From the NCBI RefSeq assembly GCF_937898475.1, contig NZ_CALEJS010000035.1, positions 1-64,000 on the forward strand: a stretch of DNA of 64,000 nucleotides. Reading direction: 5' to 3'. Source of the stretch: an uncultured Chitinophaga sp. Its GTDB lineage: Bacteria > Bacteroidota > Bacteroidia > Chitinophagales > Chitinophagaceae. The position numbers and the translations under genes are program-made. Numbering within the stretch: the first letter of the stretch is position 1; each line of letters opens with the position of its first letter. The notes beneath the pieces were generated by a model. That model was not told the DNA's origin, made no database searches, and was given only the letters and a program-made list of their open reading frames with translations. Positions 34,178 to 42,850 of this stretch are shown one piece after another.

Positions 34178-35863
34178 ATGAAGATTGTATTGACAGGGTT
34201 GTTATTGTGTTTGCTTTCGCTGGCAACAGTTAAGGGGCAAAACAACAATAATGAACCCAGCTTCAGCCAGGTGTTCAAAGCCACTGATAAATGGCTGGTA
34301 TTACCGGTAAAGAACGGCGCCCCCAAAAAGAATGTTGAACTATGGATAGATGGCGTGGAAGAACGCTGGTTTGATATCGAACTGGCAGACGGCACACCGG
34401 ACTGGCTGGCTTATATTGACATCAGCGCCTGGAAGGACAAGGAGATCGAATTACGGGTGGACAAACTGAGCGCATCATCCACCGCCTTTCATCCCATCAG
34501 GCAAAGTAATGAGGATACCAATGCAGGGCCGCTGTACGGGGAAAAGCTGCGTGGACAGTTCCATTTCTCACCCAAACGGGGATGGACCAACGATCCGAAC
34601 GGACTGGTATATTACAATGGCGAGTATCACCTGTTCTTCCAGCATAACCCCTATGGAGTGAACTGGGGTAACATGACCTGGGGGCATGCCGTGAGCAAAG
34701 ACCTGGTACACTGGCAGGAAATGGGCGATGTGCTGCACCCCGACCACTCCGGACCAATGTTCAGCGGGGGCGCTGTGGTAGACAGCAATAACACCAGCGG
34801 ACTGGGAGCGCCGGGCAAACCGGCTATGGTATTGTTCTATACCGCCGCCCGCGCCTGGGGACAGTTCCTTGCCTGGAGCACAGATGGCCGCCATTTTAAA
34901 AAGCTGGGGCATGCCGTGGTACCAAGGATCAACAAAGATAACCGCGACCCCAAAGTGATATGGCATGCGCCTACCCAAAAATGGGTGATGGTATTGTGGG
35001 TAGAGCGGGATAAGGGACAACATACCATACAGTTCCTCACCTCTCCCGACCTGCTGCACTGGACGCCCACAAGCATCGTAAAAGGCGGCATTGGCGATGA
35101 CCGTTACCTGTTTGAATGTCCTGAATTCTTTGAGCTGCCGGTGGAAGGCAGTAGTGAAAAGAAATGGGTGCTGACCGCGGCCAACAGCCAGTATGCAGTA
35201 GGTACCTTTGACGGTACTACTTTTACACCGGAAGCAGAAAGATTGCAGGGACAACACGGCAGGGATTATTATGCCGCGCAAACCATCAGCGATGAACCCA
35301 AAGGCCGGCGTATTGAAATAGGCTGGTGGAGAACGCATACCAATAAAGCAGATAATAGCTTTAACCAGTCGCAAAGCATTCCCATGGAACTGAAGCTGGT
35401 ACGTACGCCCAGGGGTATCCGCCTGAGCCGTACACCAGTGAAGGAACTGGAAACTTTACGGGCAGCCAGCTATCCTGTCGGCGCCCGCCGCCTGAAGGAA
35501 GGAGATGCCAATCCCTTAGCCGGCATCCAGGCAGGGTTGGTAGAAATAAGGGCTTCCATCGAACCTGGAAAAGCAAAAGAAGTGGTACTGGATATACATG
35601 GTTTGCCGATTACCTATGATGTAAGTAAACAGGAGCTGGTAATAGACGGCGTACGTGCTCCCGCGCCACTGACAAAGGGGACGCTGGATCTGATTATTTA
35701 TGCAGACCGTATAGGCGTGGAGGTATTTACAGCTGATGGGTTGTTATTTATGCCGGTGAATGTAAATATTGATAGTGAGAACAAGGCATTGGGGCTGTCT
35801 GTAAAAGGCGGTACGGCGGCGTTGAAGCAGATGACGGTGTATGAGTTGAAGGGTATTTGGTAA
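34178..35863 (+). CDS. GH32-family fructan hydrolase (exo-levanase/inulinase type)
   Basis: A 561-aa exported enzyme (signal ending VKG-Q, no lipobox, so periplasmic). An N-terminal beta domain resembling DUF4980 (about 25-115), frequent in Bacteroidota GH32 enzymes, precedes the five-bladed propeller. Nucleophile Asp139 lies in WTNDPNG, the transition-state stabiliser Asp257 in NRDPKV, and acid/base Glu313 in ECPEFF. A beta-sandwich C-domain ends the protein. GH32 cleaves beta-fructosides; whether it prefers beta-2,1 or beta-2,6 links cannot be read. With the other genes it releases fructose in the periplasm for the porter and kinase. Confidence 0.94.
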   Translation: MKIVLTGLLLCLLSLATVKGQNNNNEPSFSQVFKATDKWLVLPVKNGAPKKNVELWIDGVEERWFDIELADGTPDWLAYIDISAWKDKEIELRVDKLSASSTAFHPIRQSNEDTNAGPLYGEKLRGQFHFSPKRGWTNDPNGLVYYNGEYHLFFQHNPYGVNWGNMTWGHAVSKDLVHWQEMGDVLHPDHSGPMFSGGAVVDSNNTSGLGAPGKPAMVLFYTAARAWGQFLAWSTDGRHFKKLGHAVVPRINKDNRDPKVIWHAPTQKWVMVLWVERDKGQHTIQFLTSPDLLHWTPTSIVKGGIGDDRYLFECPEFFELPVEGSSEKKWVLTAANSQYAVGTFDGTTFTPEAERLQGQHGRDYYAAQTISDEPKGRRIEIGWWRTHTNKADNSFNQSQSIPMELKLVRTPRGIRLSRTPVKELETLRAASYPVGARRLKEGDANPLAGIQAGLVEIRASIEPGKAKEVVLDIHGLPITYDVSKQELVIDGVRAPAPLTKGTLDLIIYADRIGVEVFTADGLLFMPVNVNIDSENKALGLSVKGGTAALKQMTVYELKGIW

Positions 35864-35870
35864 GCCAAAG

Positions 35871-36065
35871 AAGGGTCTTCAGCATACGTCATTGCGAGGA
35901 GCTGCACGGAGCTTTGCGCGGAGCGCGACGAAGCAATCCTTTAAATGATAAACGTGTCTGAAGACCCGTCTGCTATTTAAAAAAGCTGAATTTAAAAGAT
36001 TGCTTCGGTCCAGGCTTCCCACAGAGCTCGGCTGAGCCTCGCAATGACATTGGATGAAGACCCTT
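35871..36065. repeat. REP/BIME-like palindromic element, copy 1
   Basis: A nested inverted structure lies between convergent genes. Outer arms AAGGGTCTTCA (35871-35881) and its inverse (36055-36065), then GTCATTGCGAGG (35888) with CCTCGCAATGAC (36037-36048), and inner GAAGCAATC (35930-35938) with GATTGCTTC (35998-36006). The same words recur at 51516-51675. Such elements are dispersed in Bacteroidota genomes and sit at gene 3' ends. Confidence 0.85.
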
Positions 36066-36104
36066 GTATCTGCACCATGAATTGCCATAACGTAAAAAAA
36101 TTAC

Positions 36105-38699
36105 TCAAAACCTATACCCCAGCGTAAGATAATTTATAGACCCCTCCACTGAATACCCTTTTGAGAACTGCAGTAATACCAGCTCATTCGGGATGAAGTA
36201 AATACCCGCGCCATAACCATCATGCCAGGTAGCAGAAGATTCTCCCGGCATCCATACCCGGCCGATATCATTAAACCCGATCACACCGATGGAACCGGGA
36301 AAGAGGTAAGAATTAAAGTCCAATACTTTCAGGCGCAGCTCAAAATTATCATACACCATCGTCTTACCGGAGAAACGCCAGGTATGGTAACCACGCAATG
36401 TTTGCGGACCGCCTACCTTTAAAAGCTGGAAATAGGCAGGATCACCAAAGGTGGTACCTGCGCCCGTACGGTTGGCGATCACTACAATATTTCGTTGGTC
36501 AGGATTGAGGTAGAAGCTGAACTCCGACAGCAACTCCCCATAACGTTTACTGCCGTGCGACACCTGCTGCATGGCAGTCAGGGTGGTGCGCCAGCGTACG
36601 CCTTTCGTGGGGGACGACCTGTCATTGCGGGTATCGAAAACAGCAGCGCCTACCAGGCCTGCATACCATTTATCGCTGAATACGTCTTCACCGGGCGCCA
36701 GCAGGTTAAAGTCTTTGAGGAACTTGTCGTCGTTGCCGGACTGTTTACTGTTATAGAACTGGACACCCGGACCGGCGCTGAGGGTCAGGTTTTTCAACGT
36801 TCGGCTGATCCTGACATCTCCCTGCACATAGTCGTAACGGTTACGGTAATAGGAGATCCTTCCATCGCGTTCCCTGAAGTAAGTATCATTGCCTATACCG
36901 AAGAAATTGCTCATGTTATTGGGTCCGCGGGAAAAGACATTAATATTCAGGTCATTCTTGCCGAACACCTTTTTATAATCCGCGGTATAGTTGATCAGGA
37001 ATGACTTGCGTACAAATGAATATTCGATCATCAACTGGTGGCGGAAGGCATAGGGTTCTTTTCTGAAGCCATGTTTGGTCAGCGCAAAACCGGTAACCAG
37101 GCTGATGCCGTAGTCATTGTTGTAGTGCGCCAGGATCAGCGGTTCAAAGCGGTCGTATTGAAAACTTTGGGGGTTAAAGTCGTTCACGGCAGTATCCCGT
37201 GAGGTCCTGATCTTAGCCAGGGAGCGGGACGGCAGCTGGTTCTTCTTATCTGAGCGGTCGTAAATGTACAGGTGTTTTTTATCGTGCGTGGCGCTGTCTA
37301 TAGAGAAGCTGTCTTTACCGCTGCCGCCTATCATCCGGATCTTAACGGGCGACGTCAGGGGGCCGTTCACATTGAATTCATCTTCTCCGCCAAAGCCGTA
37401 GAGCCTTATTTCTTTGGTAACGGCGGGATCAAAAATGCGGTGGTAGATGGTATCCTCGTGGCGGGAAGCATCTTTCTTCAGCTTCAGGATACTGAGCTCA
37501 AGCTGCCCGTTATTTTCCTGTATGTTGAAACGCTCGCGTTTGTCAGACATCGGCACGTCTACATAAATTGCAATAAAGCGGTAGTATTCCAGGGCCTGGT
37601 GCATGAGATTATCCCGGCGAGCCATGAGAATGCGGCCCGTTTCCACACCGGCTGCCTGGTAGATCTTATCGGGCATGCGTTTCAGCGCGGCGGTAACCAT
37701 TGCATCTGTAAGATGCGTTTGAACATAGGTGATCTCTTCGCGCCAGTCTGCTTCACTGAGCTGGTTCAGGAAATAGCGGTCAAAATAGCGGGCGTTGAAG
37801 TTCCAGCCTTTAATGTCGCGGATCTCTTCCTTATAGGGCTGGAACTTTGCTTTCAGCCATTGGTGCGCAACAATCCAGGGAAATACGCCTGAGGTATTGT
37901 AATATACCTGGTCTCTGTCGCGGGGCACGGGCGTGTACCTGGTTTCCTTGTTGTCTTTCACTTTATCCCAGCGCCATTGATCCTCATGACGATCCCAGTC
38001 GCCCAGCACCATATCGAGCAGCCTTGCCCGTAAAACGATCTTCTGATCTACAGACACATCGTTATCGTCTTTCAGCTTCTCCTGCACTTTCCCGGTGTTG
38101 TCCGTATCCTGCGATTCCAATGGCTCACGTTCTTCCAGCAGGAAAGGCTTGTTGCCAAATTCTTCGCGGTACTGGCCCAGTTCAGGATCTGCGGCTACGT
38201 ATACTATTTCCGGGTTGGAATGGGGAATATCCAGCGCTGCCGCCAGGGGTGGAACGGTAACGGCGGCAAAGGGATTGGCCGTGGTCACCTGGTCCTGCAG
38301 GATGTCGCGGGCCACTGTCTTCCGCAGCTTAGGCGGCAGCTGGCGTTCGGGATATTTCTGTACGCTTCTCAATACCCATTCCCGGCCCCCGGCATCACGC
38401 AGCCTGAGCGACCTGGTTTGCTGTCCGCCGCCTTCCTGGAGGATGCTGAGCCCTCCTTTTTCAGTGGCAAGATGAATAACGCGGAGCTTCACCGGGATAG
38501 CCCAGAGCTTCCTGTAGTTGGCGCCAAAAAAGAAACGATGTAAACTGCCTGCCTCATTATACCAGGGGGCAATGGCCACTTCAACACTGTCATTTGCAAT
38601 GTGTTCCTGCGCGCGGGAGGAGAATGATGTCAATAATATAGCCAGTAATATCAGCCGATATAACCTGCAGGTGTTGCACTGCCCGTAAAAAATGATCAT
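36105..38699 (-). CDS. Outer-membrane barrel protein with a kinase-like domain
   Basis: An 864-aa exported protein (signal ending SSRA-Q). The C-terminal third (about 560-864) is an Omp85/surface-antigen-type barrel (RGYHTWRFSG, terminal Phe). The N-terminal part is the puzzle. REWVLRSV (107-114) looks like a kinase beta-3 strand, a helix with QDQVTTANPFAA (135-146) like helix C, FLLEER (186-191) like a hinge, MVLGDWDRHEDQW (230-242) like the catalytic loop of atypical kinases (HipA/FAM20/CotH type), and PVPRDRDQV (257-265) in the place of the metal-binding Asp. Larger Bacteroidota relatives, as I recall them, carry a metallophosphatase domain in front; this one does not. Kinase activity is inference; a pseudokinase is possible. 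Confidence 0.8.
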   Translation of the reverse strand: MIIFYGQCNTCRLYRLILLAILLTSFSSRAQEHIANDSVEVAIAPWYNEAGSLHRFFFGANYRKLWAIPVKLRVIHLATEKGGLSILQEGGGQQTRSLRLRDAGGREWVLRSVQKYPERQLPPKLRKTVARDILQDQVTTANPFAAVTVPPLAAALDIPHSNPEIVYVAADPELGQYREEFGNKPFLLEEREPLESQDTDNTGKVQEKLKDDNDVSVDQKIVLRARLLDMVLGDWDRHEDQWRWDKVKDNKETRYTPVPRDRDQVYYNTSGVFPWIVAHQWLKAKFQPYKEEIRDIKGWNFNARYFDRYFLNQLSEADWREEITYVQTHLTDAMVTAALKRMPDKIYQAAGVETGRILMARRDNLMHQALEYYRFIAIYVDVPMSDKRERFNIQENNGQLELSILKLKKDASRHEDTIYHRIFDPAVTKEIRLYGFGGEDEFNVNGPLTSPVKIRMIGGSGKDSFSIDSATHDKKHLYIYDRSDKKNQLPSRSLAKIRTSRDTAVNDFNPQSFQYDRFEPLILAHYNNDYGISLVTGFALTKHGFRKEPYAFRHQLMIEYSFVRKSFLINYTADYKKVFGKNDLNINVFSRGPNNMSNFFGIGNDTYFRERDGRISYYRNRYDYVQGDVRISRTLKNLTLSAGPGVQFYNSKQSGNDDKFLKDFNLLAPGEDVFSDKWYAGLVGAAVFDTRNDRSSPTKGVRWRTTLTAMQQVSHGSKRYGELLSEFSFYLNPDQRNIVVIANRTGAGTTFGDPAYFQLLKVGGPQTLRGYHTWRFSGKTMVYDNFELRLKVLDFNSYLFPGSIGVIGFNDIGRVWMPGESSATWHDGYGAGIYFIPNELVLLQFSKGYSVEGSINYLTLGYRF

Positions 38700-38738
38700 T
38701 TATGGAATTTAGAATCTTAAAAGTCTACCCGCTCCCAA

Positions 38739-39131
38739 CTATTTTTTGATGTCTTCCCAAAGGCCCAACAGGTTTCCTTCACTGTCGGCCACGTAGGCAT
38801 AGTACCCGGCGCCTTCTATCTCCTGCTTTGCTTTAATGATGCTGCCGCCGGCTGCTGTGATCTTTTCCGCATATTCATCAATGGAGGGCACGTTCACTGT
38901 TACCTGGGGTGTTTTAACGAAGGCATCCCTCTGTACGATGCCGCCGTTAATAGCGCCCGGTTCCTTAGGTATAAAGGTGGTTTCATCCACTTCCACTGTC
39001 CTGGCGCCTGTATAGATGGAACCATCCTGCAGGGGCCAATCCTGTAATTGCCAGCCAAAAATGTCACTGTAGAATTTCTTTGCCCGCTCGAGGTTATCTG
39101 CGGGTATTTCAAAATGAACTACTTTTTGCAT
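38739..39131 (-). CDS. VOC-superfamily (glyoxalase-like) protein
   Basis: A 130-aa protein with the paired beta-alpha-beta-beta-beta modules of the vicinal-oxygen-chelate fold: VVHFEIPADNLERAKKFYSDIFGW at the start, and a second module with YAYVADSEGNLLGLWE at the end. His6 and Glu127 are in the positions of metal ligands. The pattern fits the glyoxalase/bleomycin-resistance/dioxygenase family; substrate unknown. It follows the barrel-kinase-like gene's 5' end on the same strand, 39 nt upstream of its start. Confidence 0.88.
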   Translation of the reverse strand: MQKVVHFEIPADNLERAKKFYSDIFGWQLQDWPLQDGSIYTGARTVEVDETTFIPKEPGAINGGIVQRDAFVKTPQVTVNVPSIDEYAEKITAAGGSIIKAKQEIEGAGYYAYVADSEGNLLGLWEDIKK

Positions 39132-39351
39132 GACAGTATAATTTAGGCTAAAGGTAAAGAATAGACGTCAAAACCTTCAGTACAGCCGCTCATATTACCA
39201 GCTAACTGTTAAGTGCACCATACTGATACTAAATTAGCACATAAGTTCTTTTTCTAATAAAACACCAGGAAATGCCTACTGTAACTAATGAACTACTCCC
39301 ATATATTTCTATATTACACTAAATATTTATTGTTTATCAATAATTTTTTAT

Positions 39352-39359
39352 TATTTTTG
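39352..39359 (+). promoter_or_regulatory. Bacteroidota-type -7 box for the DUF2975 operon
   Basis: TATTTTTG fits the TAnnTTTG consensus exactly, 27 bp before the ATG at 39387, with a TTG about 20 bp upstream as a possible -33 element, in a strongly A/T-rich stretch. Confidence 0.6.
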
Positions 39360-39386
39360 GAGTACCGGCTTAATCATAACATCATT

Positions 39387-39866
39387 ATGAAAAGAATTTC
39401 AATCATATTCCTCCAGGCAGTGGTGGTGCTCATTGGCATAGTGGCCCTTGCCCTTTTAATACGCCTTCCCTTAATGGAAGGCAGAGCCGCCAACCTGGAC
39501 CTGTTCAGCATTTATGCTGACCCCTTCATCCTGTATGGATACGCCACGTCCATTGCTTTCTTTGTTGCGCTGTACAAGGCGTTCAGATTACTGGGCTATA
39601 TCGGGCATCATCAGGTATTTTCGCCGAACGCGGTCAAGACCCTGAAGAGCATAAAGTATTGCGCGATCGTATTCAGCGCTTTAATTGTGTTGGCAGGGCT
39701 GTACGTCAGGATCTGGCATAACAAGGAAGATGACCCTGCAGGTTTTATTGCCGTCTGTATCGTGACCACTTTTGTTGCTATTGTAATTGCCACCGCTGCT
39801 GCAATATTTGAAAGACTATTGCAGAATGCCATAGATATGAAATCTGAAAATGACTTAACAATTTAA
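39387..39866 (+). CDS. DUF2975-family membrane protein
   Basis: Start ATG at 39387 (MKRISIIFLQ), giving 159 aa; the track start lies in the A/T-rich promoter. Four hydrophobic segments are visible (about 5-27, 45-65, 85-105, 115-140). The size, topology and a downstream small helix-turn-helix gene only 3 nt away match the DUF2975/YozG-type HTH pair found across Firmicutes and Bacteroidota. No biochemical role is established; a membrane sensor controlling its own regulator is one possibility. Confidence 0.8.
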   Translation: MKRISIIFLQAVVVLIGIVALALLIRLPLMEGRAANLDLFSIYADPFILYGYATSIAFFVALYKAFRLLGYIGHHQVFSPNAVKTLKSIKYCAIVFSALIVLAGLYVRIWHNKEDDPAGFIAVCIVTTFVAIVIATAAAIFERLLQNAIDMKSENDLTI

Positions 39867-39869
39867 GAG

Positions 39870-40106
39870 ATGCCGATTATAGTCAACTTAGATGTGATGA
39901 TGGCCAGGCGGAAAATTTCTCTGAATGAACTTTCTGAAAGAATTGACCTGACATTATCCAATCTTTCCATCCTGAAGACCGGCAAGGCAAAGGCAGTCCG
40001 TTTCAGTACATTAGCCGCCATTTGCAAAGCCCTGGACTGCCAGCCGGGAGACATCCTGGAATATGTACATAACGAAATAAGCGCCGGCAAAGATTCCAAT
40101 GCATAA
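39870..40106 (+). CDS. Small XRE/Cro-type helix-turn-helix regulator
   Basis: A 78-aa DNA-binding protein. The Cro/C1-type HTH spans about residues 8-68: MMARRKISLNELSERIDLT, SNLSILKTGKAKAVRF (recognition helix), then TLAAICKALDCQPGDILEY, the form of YozG-like regulators. It is translationally linked to the DUF2975 gene (3 nt between them) and ends before a perfect 15-bp palindrome. Targets unknown, probably including its own promoter. Confidence 0.88.
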   Translation: MPIIVNLDVMMARRKISLNELSERIDLTLSNLSILKTGKAKAVRFSTLAAICKALDCQPGDILEYVHNEISAGKDSNA

Positions 40107-40109
40107 GCA

Positions 40110-40145
40110 CAATTGCGCATACGCCCGGTAGCGTATGCGCAATTG
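40110..40145. repeat. 15-bp perfect palindrome between convergent genes
   Basis: CAATTGCGCATACGC (40110-40124) and its exact inverse (40131-40145) enclose a 6-nt loop. It lies 3 nt past the HTH stop and 13 nt before the convergent lipoprotein stop. A strong hairpin without a T-run on either side; it could act as a bidirectional terminator or transcript stabiliser. Confidence 0.8.
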
Positions 40146-40158
40146 AAAGAGAAGGCCG

Positions 40159-41778
40159 TTAAGGCTGCAACACCCACTGTCCGCTCTCAAAGTAATCCGG
40201 TACTGCCGTACATTGCGCAAAGCCGCTCTGGTTCTCCAGGTTCAGGTAAGTACCCTGCCATTCGTTTTTCACACGTACGTAACCGTTATAGCTCTCCAAC
40301 ACCCAGTAACTGCTCCAGAAGGTGTTGGGCACATCCGTGCTTTCAGCGTAAGGGTAGCGATGCTCTATGTTCAGGTAATGACCGGTGGCCAGGTTCTTAA
40401 AGCGGGTGTGACCGTTCACCTGTTCCTGTACCCATTTGTATTGGTTACCCGTGTTACCGGTACTGTATTTCACCTGGCCATTGTCTTCATACAGGTAAGT
40501 ATTCAGCCACCTGTTCTTAATGTATACACCGTTACCTGCGGGCGGAGGATTATTCCCGCCGCCACCAATGCTGTTCAGCAGGCTCTCCGCATTGCTTACC
40601 TGCAGGCTGGCCAGGTAACTGAACACCTGGTTAAGCTGCTGCTGTACGCCGCTGTTGCCACTGTATTGTTTACGGAACTGGTAAAGGCGGAAGATCAGCT
40701 CCAGCTCATTTTGCCCGTAGGGAACACCTAACTTTTGCTGCATGGTGGTAAGGAAAGAATAGCCAAATTCTTCAGTAGGCTCTATCATGGTACCTTCGCC
40801 ATAATCGTTCCAGGTTGCGAACTGGATGATGCCCACGCCCGAGTTCAGGGCTTTATCCAGCATGGCAGCAAAAGTAGCGGTACCATTGTGCGCGATCTGC
40901 CAGGTGGGGCCGTCTGCCCCGCCGGCGGCATAGAAAGATTTGAAGCCGGGATACACCACGCCGATGGGTAAGGCAAAGCTGCTGAGCTGCCGGTAATAGT
41001 TATCCACTACCGTGGGATGATCCTGGTAGATCCAGGGAAACTCGCCACCTGCATTGTGCGCGCCTACCTGGTTGGTAAAACCGTACAGCGGTATCACTGC
41101 AGGACGAGGATAGAGGCCGTTCAGGATCTGGTCCCATTCGGACGACTGGTGAAAGGTAATAGGCCCGAAATTGAGCACCACCGGCACATTATTCGTTCTC
41201 AGGTAATTGGGCTGGGCAAAATAGTTGTTTTGCATGTACACAAAATCGCCATGGGCGCCGGAGGTCTGACCGGGATCCCAGTTCCTGTCTTCATGTACGA
41301 TAGAGAATTGTAAGCCCACCGCATTCAGCTTACTGATCAGGGCGTTGGAATTAGCCAGGTTGTCGGGGTAATCATACCGCTGGCGGGTACCCGGCCAGTC
41401 GATAAATACCCCATCTGCCCCTGCATATTTCATGAGCAGCAGCTGGTACTCTATGATATCGGGATCGCCGGAAGCGTAGGGGCCCGTTTTAGGATAGAAG
41501 TAAGCGGCGATCTGGCGTTTGCCGTTCACGATAATGTCCGGGTTCTGGGTGTTCATCTTCCAGTGATATCCCCAGGCGCCCCTGGAGGCCGGCGTTTCAA
41601 ACCAGGGCATCCAGTGGATGAAGATCTTCTTGCCGGTTGTTTTATTCACTGCAAGCGCATTGGCCGATACTTTTTGCAGGGCGGAGGCATCGGGCAATGA
41701 GGGATCTTCCTTTAGTAAGGATTTAGTGCATGCCGATAAAAACAGGATACAGCAACAGATCCAGGAGATGGTTTTCAT
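40159..41778 (-). CDS. GH71/GH99-like lipoprotein with C-terminal beta-trefoil-like domain
   Basis: A 539-aa lipoprotein (lipobox FLSAC, Cys17). The main domain (about 50-395) looks like the GH99/GH71 barrel: KIFIHWMPWFE near the N-terminus, GADGVFIDWPG, and FATWNDYGEGTMIEPTEEFG, the characteristic closing motif. GH99 enzymes are endo-alpha-mannosidases, GH71 alpha-1,3-glucanases. A glycine/proline linker (GGGGNNPPPAGNG) leads to about 125 residues with repeated W/Y-rich units (NRWLNTYLY, NLATGHYLN, NEWQGTYLN), which resemble a ricin/fascin-type beta-trefoil and may bind carbohydrate. It has no SusC/D partner. Together with the GH76 it hints at scavenging of mannan or fungal cell-wall glycans. 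Confidence 0.82.
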   Translation of the reverse strand: MKTISWICCCILFLSACTKSLLKEDPSLPDASALQKVSANALAVNKTTGKKIFIHWMPWFETPASRGAWGYHWKMNTQNPDIIVNGKRQIAAYFYPKTGPYASGDPDIIEYQLLLMKYAGADGVFIDWPGTRQRYDYPDNLANSNALISKLNAVGLQFSIVHEDRNWDPGQTSGAHGDFVYMQNNYFAQPNYLRTNNVPVVLNFGPITFHQSSEWDQILNGLYPRPAVIPLYGFTNQVGAHNAGGEFPWIYQDHPTVVDNYYRQLSSFALPIGVVYPGFKSFYAAGGADGPTWQIAHNGTATFAAMLDKALNSGVGIIQFATWNDYGEGTMIEPTEEFGYSFLTTMQQKLGVPYGQNELELIFRLYQFRKQYSGNSGVQQQLNQVFSYLASLQVSNAESLLNSIGGGGNNPPPAGNGVYIKNRWLNTYLYEDNGQVKYSTGNTGNQYKWVQEQVNGHTRFKNLATGHYLNIEHRYPYAESTDVPNTFWSSYWVLESYNGYVRVKNEWQGTYLNLENQSGFAQCTAVPDYFESGQWVLQP

Positions 41779-41956
41779 TAAGAGGGATTTAAGTGATGAA
41801 TAGGTTTTTCAGCGTGAAAAATAGGGAGACGCTGCAAGGCAGCATAATAATATCCGGAAAATATAGGGAGAAAATGTGCTTTCAGCCACTTTCCCCCTGG
41901 TATTCATCACTTTAGTAAACCGGCAGTATAAGAAAAATATAAGGCTATTGATGCTT

Positions 41957-42838
41957 TTAAACGAATGTAAAAGGATTACCGGAGGTAATATGCGTTACCG
42001 TTACGCCCTGCAGTTTAGGTTGCAGCCAGTCTACCAGCCATTCCATTCCCGGCTCTTCGCTCTGGGAATGCCCCAGCACGATGAGGGCGGTTTTTGATCC
42101 CAGCTGACGGGCATCGCGAATGTATTCTGCGGTTTCCCATTCATGTACCTCGCCTGCGATCAGCACATCGGGCTGTTCTTTTTCCACCAGGGCAATCTGT
42201 CTTTGTCCGCCGGCAGCCCCTGGCAGCAGGGCTATCCGTTCACAGCTTTGTGAAAGGTCGCCTATCACCCGCAGCTGCCGGATGCCCAGGGATTGTTTCA
42301 GGGTACTGACCACCTGCTGCAATGAAGCAGGCGGCAGGTGAAGGATGGTGTTACCGGGCTTATAATATTGCAGCCAGCCTGTTTTTTTCAGCACCCCATA
42401 TCCTACTCCGTCGGGGCGGTGTGTATGCCAGTAATCATGAAAGCGCCACACGGCTATATTGTGTTGCTTCAGCAGTTCCTGCTTGCGGCGTACGATGTGG
42501 TTTTGCCCGGACCAGTTCGTATCATCCTGGTGGTTATAGAAAGTAGGCTCATGGGCAATGATGAAATTAGCCTTCCGTCTGGCAGCTTCTTCAATCACCG
42601 CAATGGTGGCGAACATGGTGGTAACGATACCGGAGACTACCTGTGTATCACTGCCGCTTTTGAGCGTGTCTACCGTTTGCTGAAAGGGAGCGCCGGGAAT
42701 ATCTTTCAGTATGATATCCATCACTTCACGTACGGTATAGCTTTTCCGGGCGGCCATAGCGGCGCCGGGAACGCTTAATACGGCGGCGGCGCCTGCCGCT
42801 TTTGCGATGGTAGTGATAAATGTTCTTCTGGCAAGCAT
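41957..42838 (-). CDS. NIF3/DUF34-family protein with a Tat-type signal
   Basis: A 293-aa member of the NIF3-like dinuclear-metal family. IIAHEPTFY (His96) fits the metal-binding HHP-type motif, and VLGHSQSEEPGM near the end is the conserved C-terminal motif. Unlike ordinary cytoplasmic NIF3 proteins it starts with a twin-arginine signal (ARRTFITTIAKAAGAAAVL, ending AMAA), so it should be exported folded, with metals in place. The family has GTP-cyclohydrolase-like and unclear functions. It is 12 nt upstream of nothing on its own strand but shares orientation with the MBL-fold gene that precedes it (12 nt between them). Confidence 0.88.
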   Translation of the reverse strand: MLARRTFITTIAKAAGAAAVLSVPGAAMAARKSYTVREVMDIILKDIPGAPFQQTVDTLKSGSDTQVVSGIVTTMFATIAVIEEAARRKANFIIAHEPTFYNHQDDTNWSGQNHIVRRKQELLKQHNIAVWRFHDYWHTHRPDGVGYGVLKKTGWLQYYKPGNTILHLPPASLQQVVSTLKQSLGIRQLRVIGDLSQSCERIALLPGAAGGQRQIALVEKEQPDVLIAGEVHEWETAEYIRDARQLGSKTALIVLGHSQSEEPGMEWLVDWLQPKLQGVTVTHITSGNPFTFV

Positions 42839-42850
42839 GAGGGATGGGTT

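Noticed and set aside
34568..35374. 268-codon frame antisense to the GH32 gene
   Set aside because: The sense frame has complete catalytic motifs; the antisense frame is a by-product of its codon use.
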